From contig JAOTOL010001450.1 of the NCBI GenBank assembly GCA_034440575.1, forward strand, positions 434,001 to 498,000: a stretch of DNA of 64,000 nucleotides, given 5' to 3'. This DNA comes from Imbricaverruca yamaguchii. Taxonomy: Eukaryota; Arthropoda; Thecostraca; Neoverrucidae. The notes below the pieces were generated by a model that saw only the letters and a program-made list of their open reading frames with translations, was not told where the DNA came from and ran no database searches. Shown in pieces: positions 25,801-39,200 of the stretch; the stretch's first letter is position 1; each line of letters opens with the position of its first letter. The translations under genes and the position numbers were made by a program.

Positions 25801-28800
25801 GCCTGACTCGAGTGGGGTCCTCCAGGGGGAGAATGTGGTGCATATGAGGATACGTTCCGGGCCCAGGAAAGGAGGTTGTGCAGGCGAGGACACAGCCTGG
25901 CCTCGGATGGAAGCTCTCCAAAGAGAAGTGGTGTGGGTGAGAACACAGACAGAGCTGAGGAGCGGATGCATCTGGGGAGAGGAGATGGTGCAGATGAGAA
26001 CACGGTTGGGCACGGGAGGGGAGGTGGTACAGCTGGGAATGCCACCCGGCCGAGATACCGGCTGACGTGAATGGGACGAGGACGATGACGAGCCCCAAAA
26101 TCCCAACTACACGCTGGGACCAGTGAGATTTTGGTTAGGTTAGCCTAGCTTTACATGCGATGTCCATTTTCATGGAGAGAAAAAAAGATCGAGGAAATGC
26201 GCACGAGCTCGGAGGGGAGCTTAGCAAGGGACAGTTCAAGGAAAGGGAATGACATCAGCTACCAAGTATCACCGTTTGTGGTGAGTTGATGGAAGTGAAG
26301 ATGAAAAATGGCGACGGCTTGTGAGAGTGAAAATGTAAGTTGCATTTACATTGCACGAAAACAAGAGGCAATCTGGACTGATACGATAATGCCGTCGCTG
26401 CATTTCACATTTTTCGGTAATATCGTAACATCCGCAAGTCCCTAATGTGTCCTTGAGGTTGTAGTTATCACATTTTGCACGTGATCCCCATATTGGCCCG
26501 TGATCCATGAACCTACCTCCTGGCCCGGGACCATGCTTACGGTACCGGTAGCAGGTAACGGATCATCTGGTAGGTATCCGATGATCATCGGCTGGTAGCA
26601 GGTAACCGATTATTTGAGCCAGGTAACGGATCATCCGCTGCGATGATCCGTCACTCACGGGTTTCAGCCGTAACCTGAAATCCCACACTTGATGACCCAG
26701 GTTGACCTGCGCCCCGTCTCGTCTCAGGTGATGTGCGGCTTCAAGCACTCTGCGGTAGTCACCGCCGACGGCAAGCTCTTCACCTTCGGCAGCGGCGACT
26801 ACGGCCGACTCGGTCTGGGCAGCACCGAGAACAAGAAGCTGCCGGAGCGGGTCACGGCGCTGGAGGGCGTGCGCGTCGGTCAGGTGGGTGGGGGTGGCTC
26901 GCTGTACACAGCTCAGACGATAGTCATGATCTAGAGATGATCACGCTTTGGTCGAAGCGCCCTTAAACTCAAATAACTCACGATCATGATCTAAAGACGT
27001 GCCATGCTTTCTTGTAGTGCTTTGTAGCGATGTATTTTCTTGTTTTGTGTTTGAATTATGCCTGTTCTCGTCCAATGACACGCTCAGAAATTGGAGTTAT
27101 GTTCCGGCGAGCTTTGAGGTGATTCACGTCTCTATTGGGCTGGTTGCGTCGAATGGCGGGAGTTGGACTGGCTTGCGAAGGTGCTGGAGATGGAAGGCAC
27201 GTAAGTCGTTCAAGCGATGGGGCAGGTCTTGGTCAGTGTGGAGCGAGCTTATATCCGTGGTCGTATTGCGACCTTCACAACTCAGGACAGCTCAAACTTG
27301 TTTACCTCGATTTCGGAAGGTTCGGTTCTCACCTGACCTGGGTGGTTTTGGAAAACAGTCGAGGAAAAGATAACGGTTCAAAATCGGTTGTGATTGTGAT
27401 TCGCAATAGGCGGTAGATTGTGAAAATATGTACGCTCGATGCAGAAGCAAATCCAGATTGAATCGGACTCACAGCTGGCATTAGGAGCCTTTAGCGTGAG
27501 TGTATAGTCCGATGAAACTGTTTATATGTATCTATTATTTATTGTATTTTATTTTATGTAACATGTGAGTAGTGCTCTAATGGCGAGATGGCGTCAAGTG
27601 GTGAAGCCAACGGCAGGCGGGCCCCCGCTGTCCAGCTGACCGTTTCGTGCGCCGCCAGGTGGCGTGCGGCCTGAACCACACGCTGGCCGTGTCGGCCGAC
27701 GGCAGCTGCGTCTGGGCCTTCGGAGACGGCGACCACGGGAAACTGGGCCTGGGCAGCACCGTCTCCAAGATGTCACCCGAGGTGCGGCCCCGTCCCCATG
27801 CCCGTCCCCTGCCCCGACAGAGGGGCGTCGGTAGTTCAGTGGTTGAGCTGAGCGTCTGGCGCGCCAGAGGTGCGGGGTTCGATTACCCGCGATACCCGCC
27901 CTTCCTGTCAGGGTGACGCTATGCGACATCAGTTGTTGAGTGCGTCGTAAGGCCACCACCAACCGGGCCCCGGCAGTGAGATGACCTTGTATGGGCGGAT
28001 TGTTGTGTCGTGCGGTGCGTCCAGGGGATGTGTGGCGCAACGTTTGTACAGTGCACAGTTTGGAGGCCAGACGGGATGGGAGGAGACGTAGGTCATTCAT
28101 GCTTTCCATGATTTGCCATTCGTTGCTCCAGTATTCACAATGTAAAATTATCATCTGTGCTGAACCGAAATGTTGTGCGCTGCGTTCGAGCAATCTGTTA
28201 CCCGAAAGGTGGATTACACCCGAATAAGTTGTGCACACCACTTTCCATTCAGCATGGTCAAGTCGATGCTTGAAAATGTTCATGTGCTCGTATCAGGTCA
28301 GGAAGTGCGTTGACGCCTTATGCTGCTCATCGGTATCTAATTTCCACTTATAACATTATTTTCATATTGGTGGGATGTCATTGGCGCTGCATAGCCACTG
28401 CAGTCGATGCGCCATAAAACCCTAATAACTAACTAACTGGTGGGATAAGTCAGTTCAAAATGTGTCACAATAATGCGCACCGGTGTTCTTGGAATACGAC
28501 ACATTTCACAATAATTAAATGGTATTCGTTAATGAAAACGTTGCCACGCTTGAAACGATGCATGAAAAGAGGCTCGTTGGGAGTTCTTGGACTCGGATCA
28601 TTGTTATGATAAATTGTATCGTGACAGTACACTGGGAAGTGGACTCCCATTGATTTGGCGGCTCATCGTTTCATGAAGAACAAAATGTGTCTGAAACCGT
28701 AACTGCGTTATACTGGTTGTTGAATTGGACTTTTAGGTCTGTAAATGCATCATCTTCATGTGTGTCTCGCATATTTTGTTGTGCTTCCTAGCATATTTGG

Positions 28801-31800
28801 TGCTTCATTCCAGGTGTGCCTGATGTACTCGAGAATGGTTACGCATTGTGGCAACGACGTTAGGCAGGTTGTGGACAACTTCGGTCTGCTCTGACCTGCG
28901 GCAGCGTGATCACCTACGGAATGCGCACGGCCGAATCCCGATATCACGGAATGGAGTGGCCGGTTTAACAGCAGTGCCCAGTGACAAGTGAAGTCATTCA
29001 GAGCAGGTCAATCCAAACCGACCGAGTCAGGATGTCCAGTCGCGCACCGTTCCACCACGAGGCAGTCCACCCGATCCCCTTACTACCGTAGCTCTCGCGT
29101 GATGTGAACCCCAACCGACCTGACGCCCGTTCTGTTCCACCACGAGGCAGCCCACCCGATCCGCTTGCTACCGTGGCCGACCGCTCGCTGCCGCTCACTA
29201 GCATGATGCCGGTCCCAGCTGACGTGACGCCTGTTCCCCAGCCGGTGGAGGCCATGTCCGGCCTGGGGGTGCGCAAGGTGCTGTGCGGCGGCCAGTTCAC
29301 CGTGTTCCTGACGCACTGCGGCCAACTGTACACGTGCGGCATCGACCGGCTCATCGGCCAGCCGGACAACAGGATGCGCGGACACACGAGGCCGCAGCAG
29401 GTACAGCCGTTTGCCCTCCTTTCGTGCTTCGGGATCGGGTGGTGGTGTGCCCCCCCCTCCCGACCCATGACGTGCCCCTCGGGTGGCGGGGATCCATGAC
29501 CGGGCGGCGTTGTACCCACGAGTCGTGACTCCCAGGTGGTGAGAGTCCACAACTGGGCGGCACTTTACGACCTGACCTCTGACCGTGGTTACCCGTGGTC
29601 AGGTGGTCGGACTGCGGGACCGGGTGGTGGTGGACGTGGCTGTGAGCGCTCCACGACCTGACCTGACCTCTGTTGACCCGTGGTCAGGTGGTCGGACTGC
29701 GGGACCGGGTGGTGGTGGACGCTCCACGACCTGACCTGACCTCTGTTGACCCGTGGTCAGGTGGTCGGACTGCGGGACCGGGTGGTGGTGGACGTAGCGG
29801 TGGGCGCTCCACGACCTGACCTGACCTGACCTCTGTTGACCCGTGGTCAGGTGGTCGGACTGCGAGACCGGGTGGTGGTGGACGTGGCGGTGGGCGCCGA
29901 GCACACGCTCGCGCTGACCGCCGACGGCGACGTGTTCGGCTGGGGCAGCAACAACGACGGCCAGCTGGGACTCGGCCACACCGCCGCCGCCCGCGAGCCG
30001 CAGCTGCTGGCCGCGCTCTCCGGCAAGAACATCCGCCAGGTGGGTCTGCGCGCCGGGTCGGCTCGGGGTGTCGTGGTCTCCGTCCAGGCGGTGTGTCCCC
30101 GCAGCTGATCCAGTGCCGTCGCTGGCTCGGAGACAGCCGTGGCGCCGCCGGCTCATAACCACTGGCAGAGCACGCTCCCTTAAACACACAGAACTAATCA
30201 ATAATCGGAGACAGCCATCGAAGCGGCCGGTTTAGTCTCGTGATTTGTTGTTTGTGTTCTCTAAAGTGGACAGATGTTGCAGCCGTAACGAATGTGTTCG
30301 CCATCGGCCCCGGCCGGACCGGTGGCCATGCTGTGCCGTGCCGTGCCGTGCCGTGCCGTGCCGTGCCGTGCTGTGCTATGTTGTGTCGTGCCATGCTGTG
30401 CTGTGCTGTGCTGTGCTGTACCGTGTGCTGTGTACAAGGTGCTGTGGCACAGTATCGCTGCGGCAGTACAGTGAACGTCGCCTGCTGGTTTTGTTTGTTT
30501 TTGTTTATTGTTGGTGCTTGTGGCGCCGCCCACACTTTTCCCGTGGCCGCGGGATTGGGAAATGTCCTGGTGGCCAGTCAACCCGGGACCTTTGGTCGCT
30601 AGCCCGGCACCGTAACCAGTCGGCATACGCCTCGCCTGCTGGTGACGGAGCTGTCGAGCAGTGATGACCAATGACAAAAGACAGTGGTGATCAAATAGAG
30701 GCGAGACTGGCGCTGCGCAGTGACAACGGCATGCGCCTTAGCACCGCGCAGGGGGACGAGTAGTCTGGGAGGAAGTTGCCCGTCTCACTATCGAAAGATT
30801 GTGGGTTCGAGTCTCACCTGTTGCTACTCTTCGCCCGCGGCCAATCAGCGTAAGAGGTAGGCGACGTTACATGACTCAACGGTCGACGTGTCGTGAAGCC
30901 AATAACCACCACCACCGCACCGCGCAGTGGTCCTGCCGGTGCAGGATTGGCAACCACGTGGCGGCAGTCGGCTTGTGGACCAGTCGCCACTGTGCTCTCA
31001 CGGTAGCCCGCGCAGGCATCCACTATATTGCGAACAATTTTAGCGAAAGCACAGGAGTTTCAGAAATAAGTAAAGCGCATTTTGAGAGTTCGGAATAGTG
31101 CACTCAAATGTACTATGCGTGCGCAACATTTAGCAGAGTGCCTTCAGTTTCAGCATATGTGCGTTTAACCAAAAACCCATATGAGCAGAAATTCGCTACA
31201 ATGCTGTTGAAATCTAGCTATTTGCGGAATATGGTGCATCTTGCCCAAATGCACTATACCGAATTATTGAATTAGCGAACGTACTGTGCTGTGTTACGGT
31301 CCCCTTCTCTCGTAGCTTTCCCGCTCAGAGTGTGCCCCATGACCAGTTCAGCTCGACACCCGTCATCAGACCGACGCCAGCCACACAGTCGCCTGGCCTC
31401 GGAGCGGGCAGGTGGCGCCGCATGGCGACATGGCAACATGACTGGCAGCCGGCTGTCCTTGAACAAGAATGCTCGCACTTCGAAGAGAAACCTGCTGCGA
31501 ATCAAAATTAGCAAGACAGGCGTGAAGAAAGCTGTGTGAAGCAATTGTCATTTGAAATGCTGAAGACAATGTTGAGATTTCACAAGCATGGCGGTCCCTC
31601 GGTGTCGGTCGGATGAACAGCTGCCATACATGCCCGGGAGCCGAGTCGTTCGGGCATCGCTCTCGCTCGTAATCAGACTGACTGCGTCGGTGACGTTGAC
31701 GGGGACCGACTGAATGCTGCTGTGTCGGCGACTGTAACGAAGACTGACCGACTGACCGTGTGTGTGTGGGGGGGGGCATATCTCTGCTGGCCGGTGCCAC

Positions 31801-33177
31801 AGTGTGTGTCGTGTGTGCCGGCAGATCTCTGCCGGCCGGTGCCACAGTTTGTGTCGGCGACTATACCCGGCTGCCGTGACCGTGACCGTGACCGTGACCG
31901 TGACCGTGACCGTGACCGTGACCGTGACCGTGACCGTGACCGTGTGTGCCGGCAGATCTCGGCCGGCCGGTGCCACAGTGTGTGTCGTGTTTGGGCAGAT
32001 CTCTGCCGGCCGGTGTCACAGTGTGTGTCGTGTTTGGGCAGATCTCTGCCGGCCGGTGCCACAGTGTGTGTCGTTTTTGGGCAGATCTCTGCCGGCCGGT
32101 GCCACAGTGTGTGTCGTGTTTGGGCGTCCGGCCTGCCTTTGTTTCCTGTGTGTTTTTGGGCAGTCTCTGCCGGCCGTGCCACAGTGTGTGTCGTGTTTGG
32201 GCAGATCTCGCTGGCCGGTGCCACAGTGTGTGTGTGTTGGGCAGATCTCGCCGGCCGGTGCCACAGTTGTGGGCTTCCGGCCGGTGCCACAGTGTGTGTC
32301 GTGTTTGGGCAGATCTCTGCCGGCCGGTGCCACAGTGTGTGTCGTGTTTGGGCAGATCTCTGCCGGCCGGTGCCACAGTGTGTGTCGTGTTTGGGCAGAT
32401 CTCTGCCGGCCGGTGCCACAGTGTGTGTCGTGTTTGGGCAGATCTCTGCCGGCCGGTGCCACAGTGTGTGTCGTGTGTGCCGGCAGATCTCTGCCGGCCG
32501 GTGCCACAGTGTGTGTCGTGTTTGGGCAGGTCTCTGCCGGTCGGTGCCACAGTGTGTGTCGTGTGTGCCGGCAGATCTCTGCCGGCCGGTGCCACAGTGT
32601 GTGTCGTGTTTGGGCAGATCTCTGCCGGCCGGTGCCACAGTGTGTGTCGTGTTTGGGCAGATCTCTGCCGGCCGGTGCCACAGTTTGTGTCGGCGACTAT
32701 AGCCGGCTGCCGTGACCGTGACCGTGACCGTGACCGTGACCGAGTGTGTCGTGTGTGGGCAGATCTCTGCCGGCCGGTGCCACAGCGCCGCCTGGTCGTC
32801 GCCGCCGGTGGGCCGCCGCTGTCCGGGCGTGTCGTGCGGCCCCAGTCTGGGCGTGCCGGCCCAGGTGCCGCCGCAGTGCGGCCGACTGCAGCAGTGCTCG
32901 CCGGCCGCGCTGCGCCGCCGCCTCCTGCTGCTGCACAGATACTCGGACCTGGTGTACGCCAGCTGGCGGCTGCTGCCGCTCGTCGACCAGGCGAGTCATC
33001 CCCCGCTATACACACACACACACGCACACATAGCAGGGTGATTAAGGCTTAGTTGGGTGATGGGTTAGCCTCGTCATTCTATTTTTGGAGATTCATGTTT
33101 ACTTTTGAACTTAGTAACTTTTCTACTCCTATCGTGAAGAAGTTCCGCCCCGTTTGGAGATGCATATATAAATATAT

Positions 33178-33216
<39 letters not shown>

Positions 33217-36200
33217 TTATTTTTTTGTGTGTGCACCTTGTATGTGCCCGCGCCTGAAGGCGGGTCAGATCCCTCTAACCACTGCAACGCACACACCACA
33301 GCACTATGGTTACTACACTGCATTGTAGCCTGGATGCCGTCTGACCTGCGGTGTCGGTGTCCACAGCCGTGTGACCTGCTGGCGCCGGGTCTGTCTGACC
33401 TGCGGTGTCCCGTGTCCACAGACGTGTGACCTGCGGTGTCGGTGTCCACAGACGTGTGACCTGCTGACGCCGGGCCTGTCTGACCTGCGGTGTCTCCTGT
33501 CGAAGTCGTGGACCTGCGGTGTGGTGTCCACAGTCGTGTGACCTGCTGACGCCGGGCCTGTCTGACCCGCGGTGTCTCCTGTCGACAGTCGTGTGACCTG
33601 CGGTGTCGGTGTCCACAGACGTGTGACCTGCTGACGCCGGGCCTGTCTGACCCGCGGTGTCTCCTGTCGACAGTCGTGTGACCTGCTGACGCCGGGCCTT
33701 TCCCGTGTCGACAGTCGTGTGACCTGCGGTGTCCCGTGTCCACAGACGTGTGACCTGCTGACGCCGGGCCTGTCTGACCCGCGGTGTCCCGTGTCCACAG
33801 TCGTGTGACCTGCTGACGCCGGGCCTGTCTGACCCGCGGTGTCCCGTGTCGACGATGCTCGCCGGCCTGTCTACTGTCGTGTGACCTGCTGACGCCGGGC
33901 CTGTCTGACCCGCGGTGTCTCCTGTCGACAGTCGTGTGACGCTGCCCGGGTGCCGGTGTCTGACAGACGTGTGACCTGCTGACGCCGGGCCTGTCTGACC
34001 CGCGGTGTCTCCCGACGTGTGACCTGCTGACGCCGGGCCTGTCTGACCCGCGGTGTCTCCTGTCGACAGTCGTGTGACCTGCGGTGTCGGTGTCCACAGA
34101 CGTGTGACCTGCTGACGCCGGGCCTGTCTGACCTGCGGTGTCGGTGTCCACAGACGTGTGACCTGCTGACGCCGGGCCTGTCTGACCGTGTGCCGCTGAC
34201 GCGGGCCTGTCTGACCTGCGGTGTCGGTGTCCACAGACGTGTGACTGCTGTGGTGTCACAGACGTGTGACCTGCTGACGCCGGGCCTGTCTGACCCGCGG
34301 TGTCCCGTGTCGACAGTCGTGTGACCTGCGGTGTCCGTGTCCACAGACGTGTGACCTGCTGACGCCGGGCCTGTCGGCGTGACGTGACCTGCTGACGCCG
34401 GGCCTGTCGGCGGTGACGTCGCCCGAGTTGCGGCCCCTGCTGGCGCCGCGCGTCTACACGCTGCCCATGGTGCGCAGCCTGGGCAGGACCATGGTGCAGG
34501 TGAGAACTAGGCGACGCCGACGTAGGCGTCATGCACGGCCGCGGGTGTCTACGTCGTGGGTGGTGCTTACGTCGGACGGCGCCGGCGTGGGCGTCACACA
34601 CGGCCACGGGTGTCTGCGCCGTGGCCGTGGTGATTGCCGATGCTGGAGCACTGCACTCTGGAGACCCGGCTCCAGGAGTGAAGAAGGCTGTTTTGTCGGG
34701 TTGGGAACCACAGAGTGGTTGGAGTGTTGAGCTTTGGATACCTCTCGTTATCGACGTGCCCCTGAAGCCCGAGACATTTGTCTCGGGTTTCATCACTCGC
34801 ACCGCTCGAACATTTCCCAATCCATCGGCCCGCCGGCGAAACAGTGTGGGTGGCGCCACTAGCAGTGTTGCATGAAGTGCTTCATGAAACACCCAACAAA
34901 AAATGCTGTTTTATCATGTAAAGCGGTATAATTATAGTGTTCAGTGACTATCGTGTGGTCAGTGCAATCCGTCTGCCTTAATGCAGCAAGCTACCACTGT
35001 CAGGTGTAAATTAATGGTTATATTGTAATTTGCCATAGACTCACGAAAAAAATGTAGCTGCAGTATTGTTAACTCTGTGTATAGACAACTGATCATATTC
35101 TAGCTTCATCTTGCATACGCTCCTAACGTTAAATATCCTGCCTAGGTATTGGCCATGTACATTCGCATACAGCCTGTGCTTACGTCACTAAACGTCGGCC
35201 ACAGCCAGTGTTCGCTTCACGTACCACAAGCCAGAGCCAGAGTCTGCGTCACGTGATACTAGGCGTTTGCGCCGCACCTGACCTCCTCACCACCCGCCAG
35301 GGGAAGAACTACGGGCCGCAGATCACCGTGAAGCGGCTGGCGGTTCGCAGTCGGTCCTGTCGACCAATCTTCCTGCAGATCGCCCGCCAGGTGGTGCGGC
35401 TGCGGCCGTCCGAGCTGCGGCTGCCCAGCCGGGCCTGGAAGGTGGGTGTTGTGTCCTGCCCAGCAGGGCCTGGAAGGTCGGTGTTGTGTCCTGTCCTGCA
35501 TGGCCTGGAAGATGGGTGCTGTACCCTGCCCAGCAGAGCCTGAGAGGCGGGTGTTGTGCCAGAGGGACTGCCCAGCAGGGCTTGAAAGGTGGGTGCTGTC
35601 CAACAGAGCCTGGAAGGTGGGTGTTGTACCCCGCCCAGCAGAGCCTGAGAGGTGGGTGTTGTGCCAGGGGGACTGCCCAGCAGGGCTTGCAAGGTGGGTG
35701 CTGTCCAACAGAGCCTGGAAGGTGGGTGTTGTACCCCGCCCAGCAGAGCCTGAGAGGTGGGTGTTGTGCCAGGGGGACTGCCCAGCAGGGTTGAAGGTGG
35801 GTGCTGTTCAACAGAGCCTGGAAGGTGGGTGTTGTACCCCGCCCAGCAGAGCCTGAGAGGTGGGTGTTGTGCCAGGGGGACTGCCCAGCAGGGCCTGGAA
35901 GGTGGGTGTTTTACCAAGGTGGACTGTCCTGCATGGCTACAAAGGTAGGTATGTGCCCTGTGCTGCGTGACCTGATAGCCTGGAATGTGGGTGTTGTGTC
36001 CTGCCCTGCATGGCCTGCGAGGTGGGTTTTGTGTCAAGGGAACTGTCGTGCAAGACCAGGTGTGTGCTGCACCTAGGGGGACTGTCCTGCGGGGTTTTGG
36101 GGGTGGGTGTTGTACAGGTGGTGACTGTCCTGCGGGGCCTGGGAGGTAGGTTTTGGGGGTGGGTGGTGTACAAGTGGTGACTGTCCTGCGGGGCCTGGGA

Positions 36201-39200
36201 GGTAGGTGCTGGAACTGTACAAGTGGTGACTGTCCTGCGGGGCCTGGGAGGTAGGTGCTGGAACTGTACAAGTGGTGACTGTCCTGCGGGGCCTGGGAGG
36301 TAGGTGCTGGAACTGTACAAGTGGTGACTGTCCTGCGGGGCCTGGGAGGTAGGTTTTGGGGGTGGGTGGTGTACAAGTGGTGACTGTCCTGCGGGGCCTG
36401 GGAGGTAGGTGCTGGAACTGTACAAGTGGTGACTGTCCTTGGGGCCTGGGAGGTAGGTGCTGGAACTGTACAAGTGGTGACTGTCCTGCGGGGCCTGGGA
36501 GGTAGGTGCTGGAACTGTACAAGTGGTGACTGTCCTGCGGGGCCTGGGAGGTAGGTGCTGGAACTGTACAAGTGGTGACTGTCCTGCGGGGCCTGGGAGG
36601 TAGGTGCTGGAACTGTACAAGTGGTGACTGTCCTGCGGGGCCTGGGAGGTAGGTGCTGGAACTGTACAAGTGGTGACTGTCCTGCGGGGCCTGGGAGGTA
36701 GGTGCTGGAACTGTACAAGTGGTGACTGTCCTGCGGGGTCTGGGAGGTAGGTGCTGGAACTGTACAAGTGGTGACTGTCCTGCGGGGCCTGGGAGGTAGG
36801 TGCTGGAACTGTACAGGTGGTGACTGTCCTGCGGGGCCTGGGAGGTAGGTGCTGGAACTGTACAAGTGGTGACTGTCCTGCGGGGCCTGGGAGGTAGGTG
36901 CTGGAACTGTACAAGTGGTGACTGTCCTGCGGGGCCTGGGAGGTAGGTGCTGGAACTGTACAAGTGGTGACTGTCCTGCGGGGCCTGGGAGGTAGGTGCT
37001 GGAACTGTACAGGTGGTGACTGTCCTGCGGGGCCTGGGAGGTAGGTGCTGGAACTGTACAAGTGGTGACTGTCCTGCGGGGCCTGGGAGGTAGGTGCTGG
37101 AACTGTACAGGTGGTGACTGTCCTGCGGGGCCTGGGAGGTAGGTGCTGGAACTGTACAGGTGGTGACTGTCCTGCGGGGCCTGGGAGGTAGGTGCTGGAA
37201 CTGTACAGGTGGTGACTGTCCTGCGGGGCCTGGGAGGTAGGTGCTGGAACTGTACAGGTGGTGACTGTCCTGCGGGGCCTGGGAGGTAGGGTGCTGGAAC
37301 TGTACAGGTGGTGACTGTCCTGCGGGGCCTGGGAGGTAGGTGCTGGAACTGTACAGGTGGTGACTGTCCTGCGGGGCCTGGGAGGTAGGTGCTGGAACTG
37401 TACAAGTGGTGACTGTCCTGCGGGGCCTGGGAGGTAGGTGCTGGAACTGTACAAGTGGTGACTGTCCTGCGGGGCCTGGGAGGTAGGTGCTGGAACTGTA
37501 CAGGTGGTGACTGTCCTGCGGGGCCTGGGAGGTAGGTGCTGGAACTGTACAGGTGGTGACTGTCCTGCGGGGCCTGGGAGGTAGGTGCTGGAACTGTACA
37601 AGTGGTGACTGTCCTGCGGGGCCTGGGAGGTAGGTGCTGGAACTGTACAGGTGGTGACTGTCCTGCGGGGCCTGGGAGGTAGGTGCTGGAACTGTACAGG
37701 TGGTGACTGTCCTGCGGGGCCTGGGAGGTAGGTGCTGGAACTGTACAGGTGGCTGTCCTGCGGGGCCTGGGCTGTGTGTGCCTGCGGGGCCTGGGAGGTA
37801 GGTGCTGGAACTGTACAGGTGGTGACTGTCCTGCGGGGCCTGGGAGGTAGGTGCTGGAACTGTACAAGTGGTGACTGTCCTGCGGGGCCTGGGAGGTAGG
37901 TGCTGGAACTGTACAAGTGGTGACTGTCCTGCGGGGCCTGGGAGGTAGGTGCTGGAACTGTACAAGTGGTGACTGTCCTGCGGGGCCTGGGAGGTAGGTG
38001 CTGTGAACTGCGGGTGGAGCAGGTGGTGACTGTCCTGCGGGGCCTGGGAGGTAGGTGCTGGAACTGTACAGGTGGTGACTGTCCTGCGGGGCCTGGGAGG
38101 TAGGTGCTGGAACTGTACAAGTGGTGACTGTCCTGCGGGGCCTGGGAGGTAGGTGCTGGAACTGTACAAGTGGTGACTGTCCTGCGGGGCCTGGGAGGTA
38201 GGTGCTGGAACTGTACAAGTGGTGACTGTCCTGCGGGGCCTGGGAGGTAGGTGCTGGAACTGTACAAGTGGTGACTGTCCTGCGGGGCCTGGGAGGTAGG
38301 TGCTGGAACTGTACAAGTGGTGACTGTCCTGCGGGGCCTGGGAGGTAGGTGCTGGAACTGTACAGGTGGTGACTGTCCTGCGGGGCCTGGGAGGTAGGTG
38401 CTGGAACTGTACAGGTGGTGACTGTCCTGCGGGGCCTGGGAGGTAGGTGCTGGAACTGTACAAGTGGTGACTGTCCTGCGGGGCCTGGGAGGTAGGTGCT
38501 GGAACTGTACAAGTGGTGACTGTCCTGCGGGGTCTGGGAGGTAGGTGCTGGAACTGTACAAGTGGTGACTGTCCTGCGGGGTTTTGGGGGTGGGTGTTGT
38601 ACAGGTGGTGACTGTCCTGCGGGGCCTGGGAGGTAGGTGCTGGAACTGTACAAGTGGTGACTGTCCTGCGGGGCCTGGGAGGTAGGTGCTGGAACTGTAC
38701 AGGTGGTGACTGTCCTGCGGGGCCTGGGAGGTAGGTGCTGGAACTGTACAGGTGGTGACTGTCCTGCGGGGCCTGGGAGGTAGGTGCTGGAACTGTACAG
38801 GTGGTGACTGTCCTGCGGGGCCTGGGAGGTAGGTGCTGGAACTGTACAAGTGGTGACTGTCCTGCGGGGCCTGGGAGGTAGGTGCTGGAACTGTACAAGT
38901 GGTGACTGTCCTGCGGGGCCTGGGAGGTAGGTGCTGGAACTGTACAGGTGGTGACTGTCCTGCGGGGCCTGGGAGGTAGGTGCTGGAACTGTGGGTCCTG
39001 TGTGGCACGCCCCTAACCTGGAACCATTGCATGCGACTTGACCTGTAACCCAACTTGTAACTTAGCTCGTCATCTGACCTTTGGCGTGGCCCATGACCCA
39101 ATTTTTGGCGTGGCCCGTGACCCAACCTTCGGCCTGACTAACCCAACCCGTGATGCTTAACCATGGGCCACCCGTGGCGTGGCCCGTGACATAATTTTCG

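Noticed and set aside
22574..32990. HERC2 or RCC1-only gene instead of HERC1
   Set aside because: The order WD40, RLD, HECT and signature strings such as [20 protein letters not shown] and [18 protein letters not shown] fit HERC1; HERC2 has a different domain series.
35309..39125. Minus-strand open frames of 941-1114 codons
   Set aside because: They consist only of the 50-bp repeat read backwards ([14 protein letters not shown] units) in three phases; no domain, and they overlap HERC1 exons antisense.
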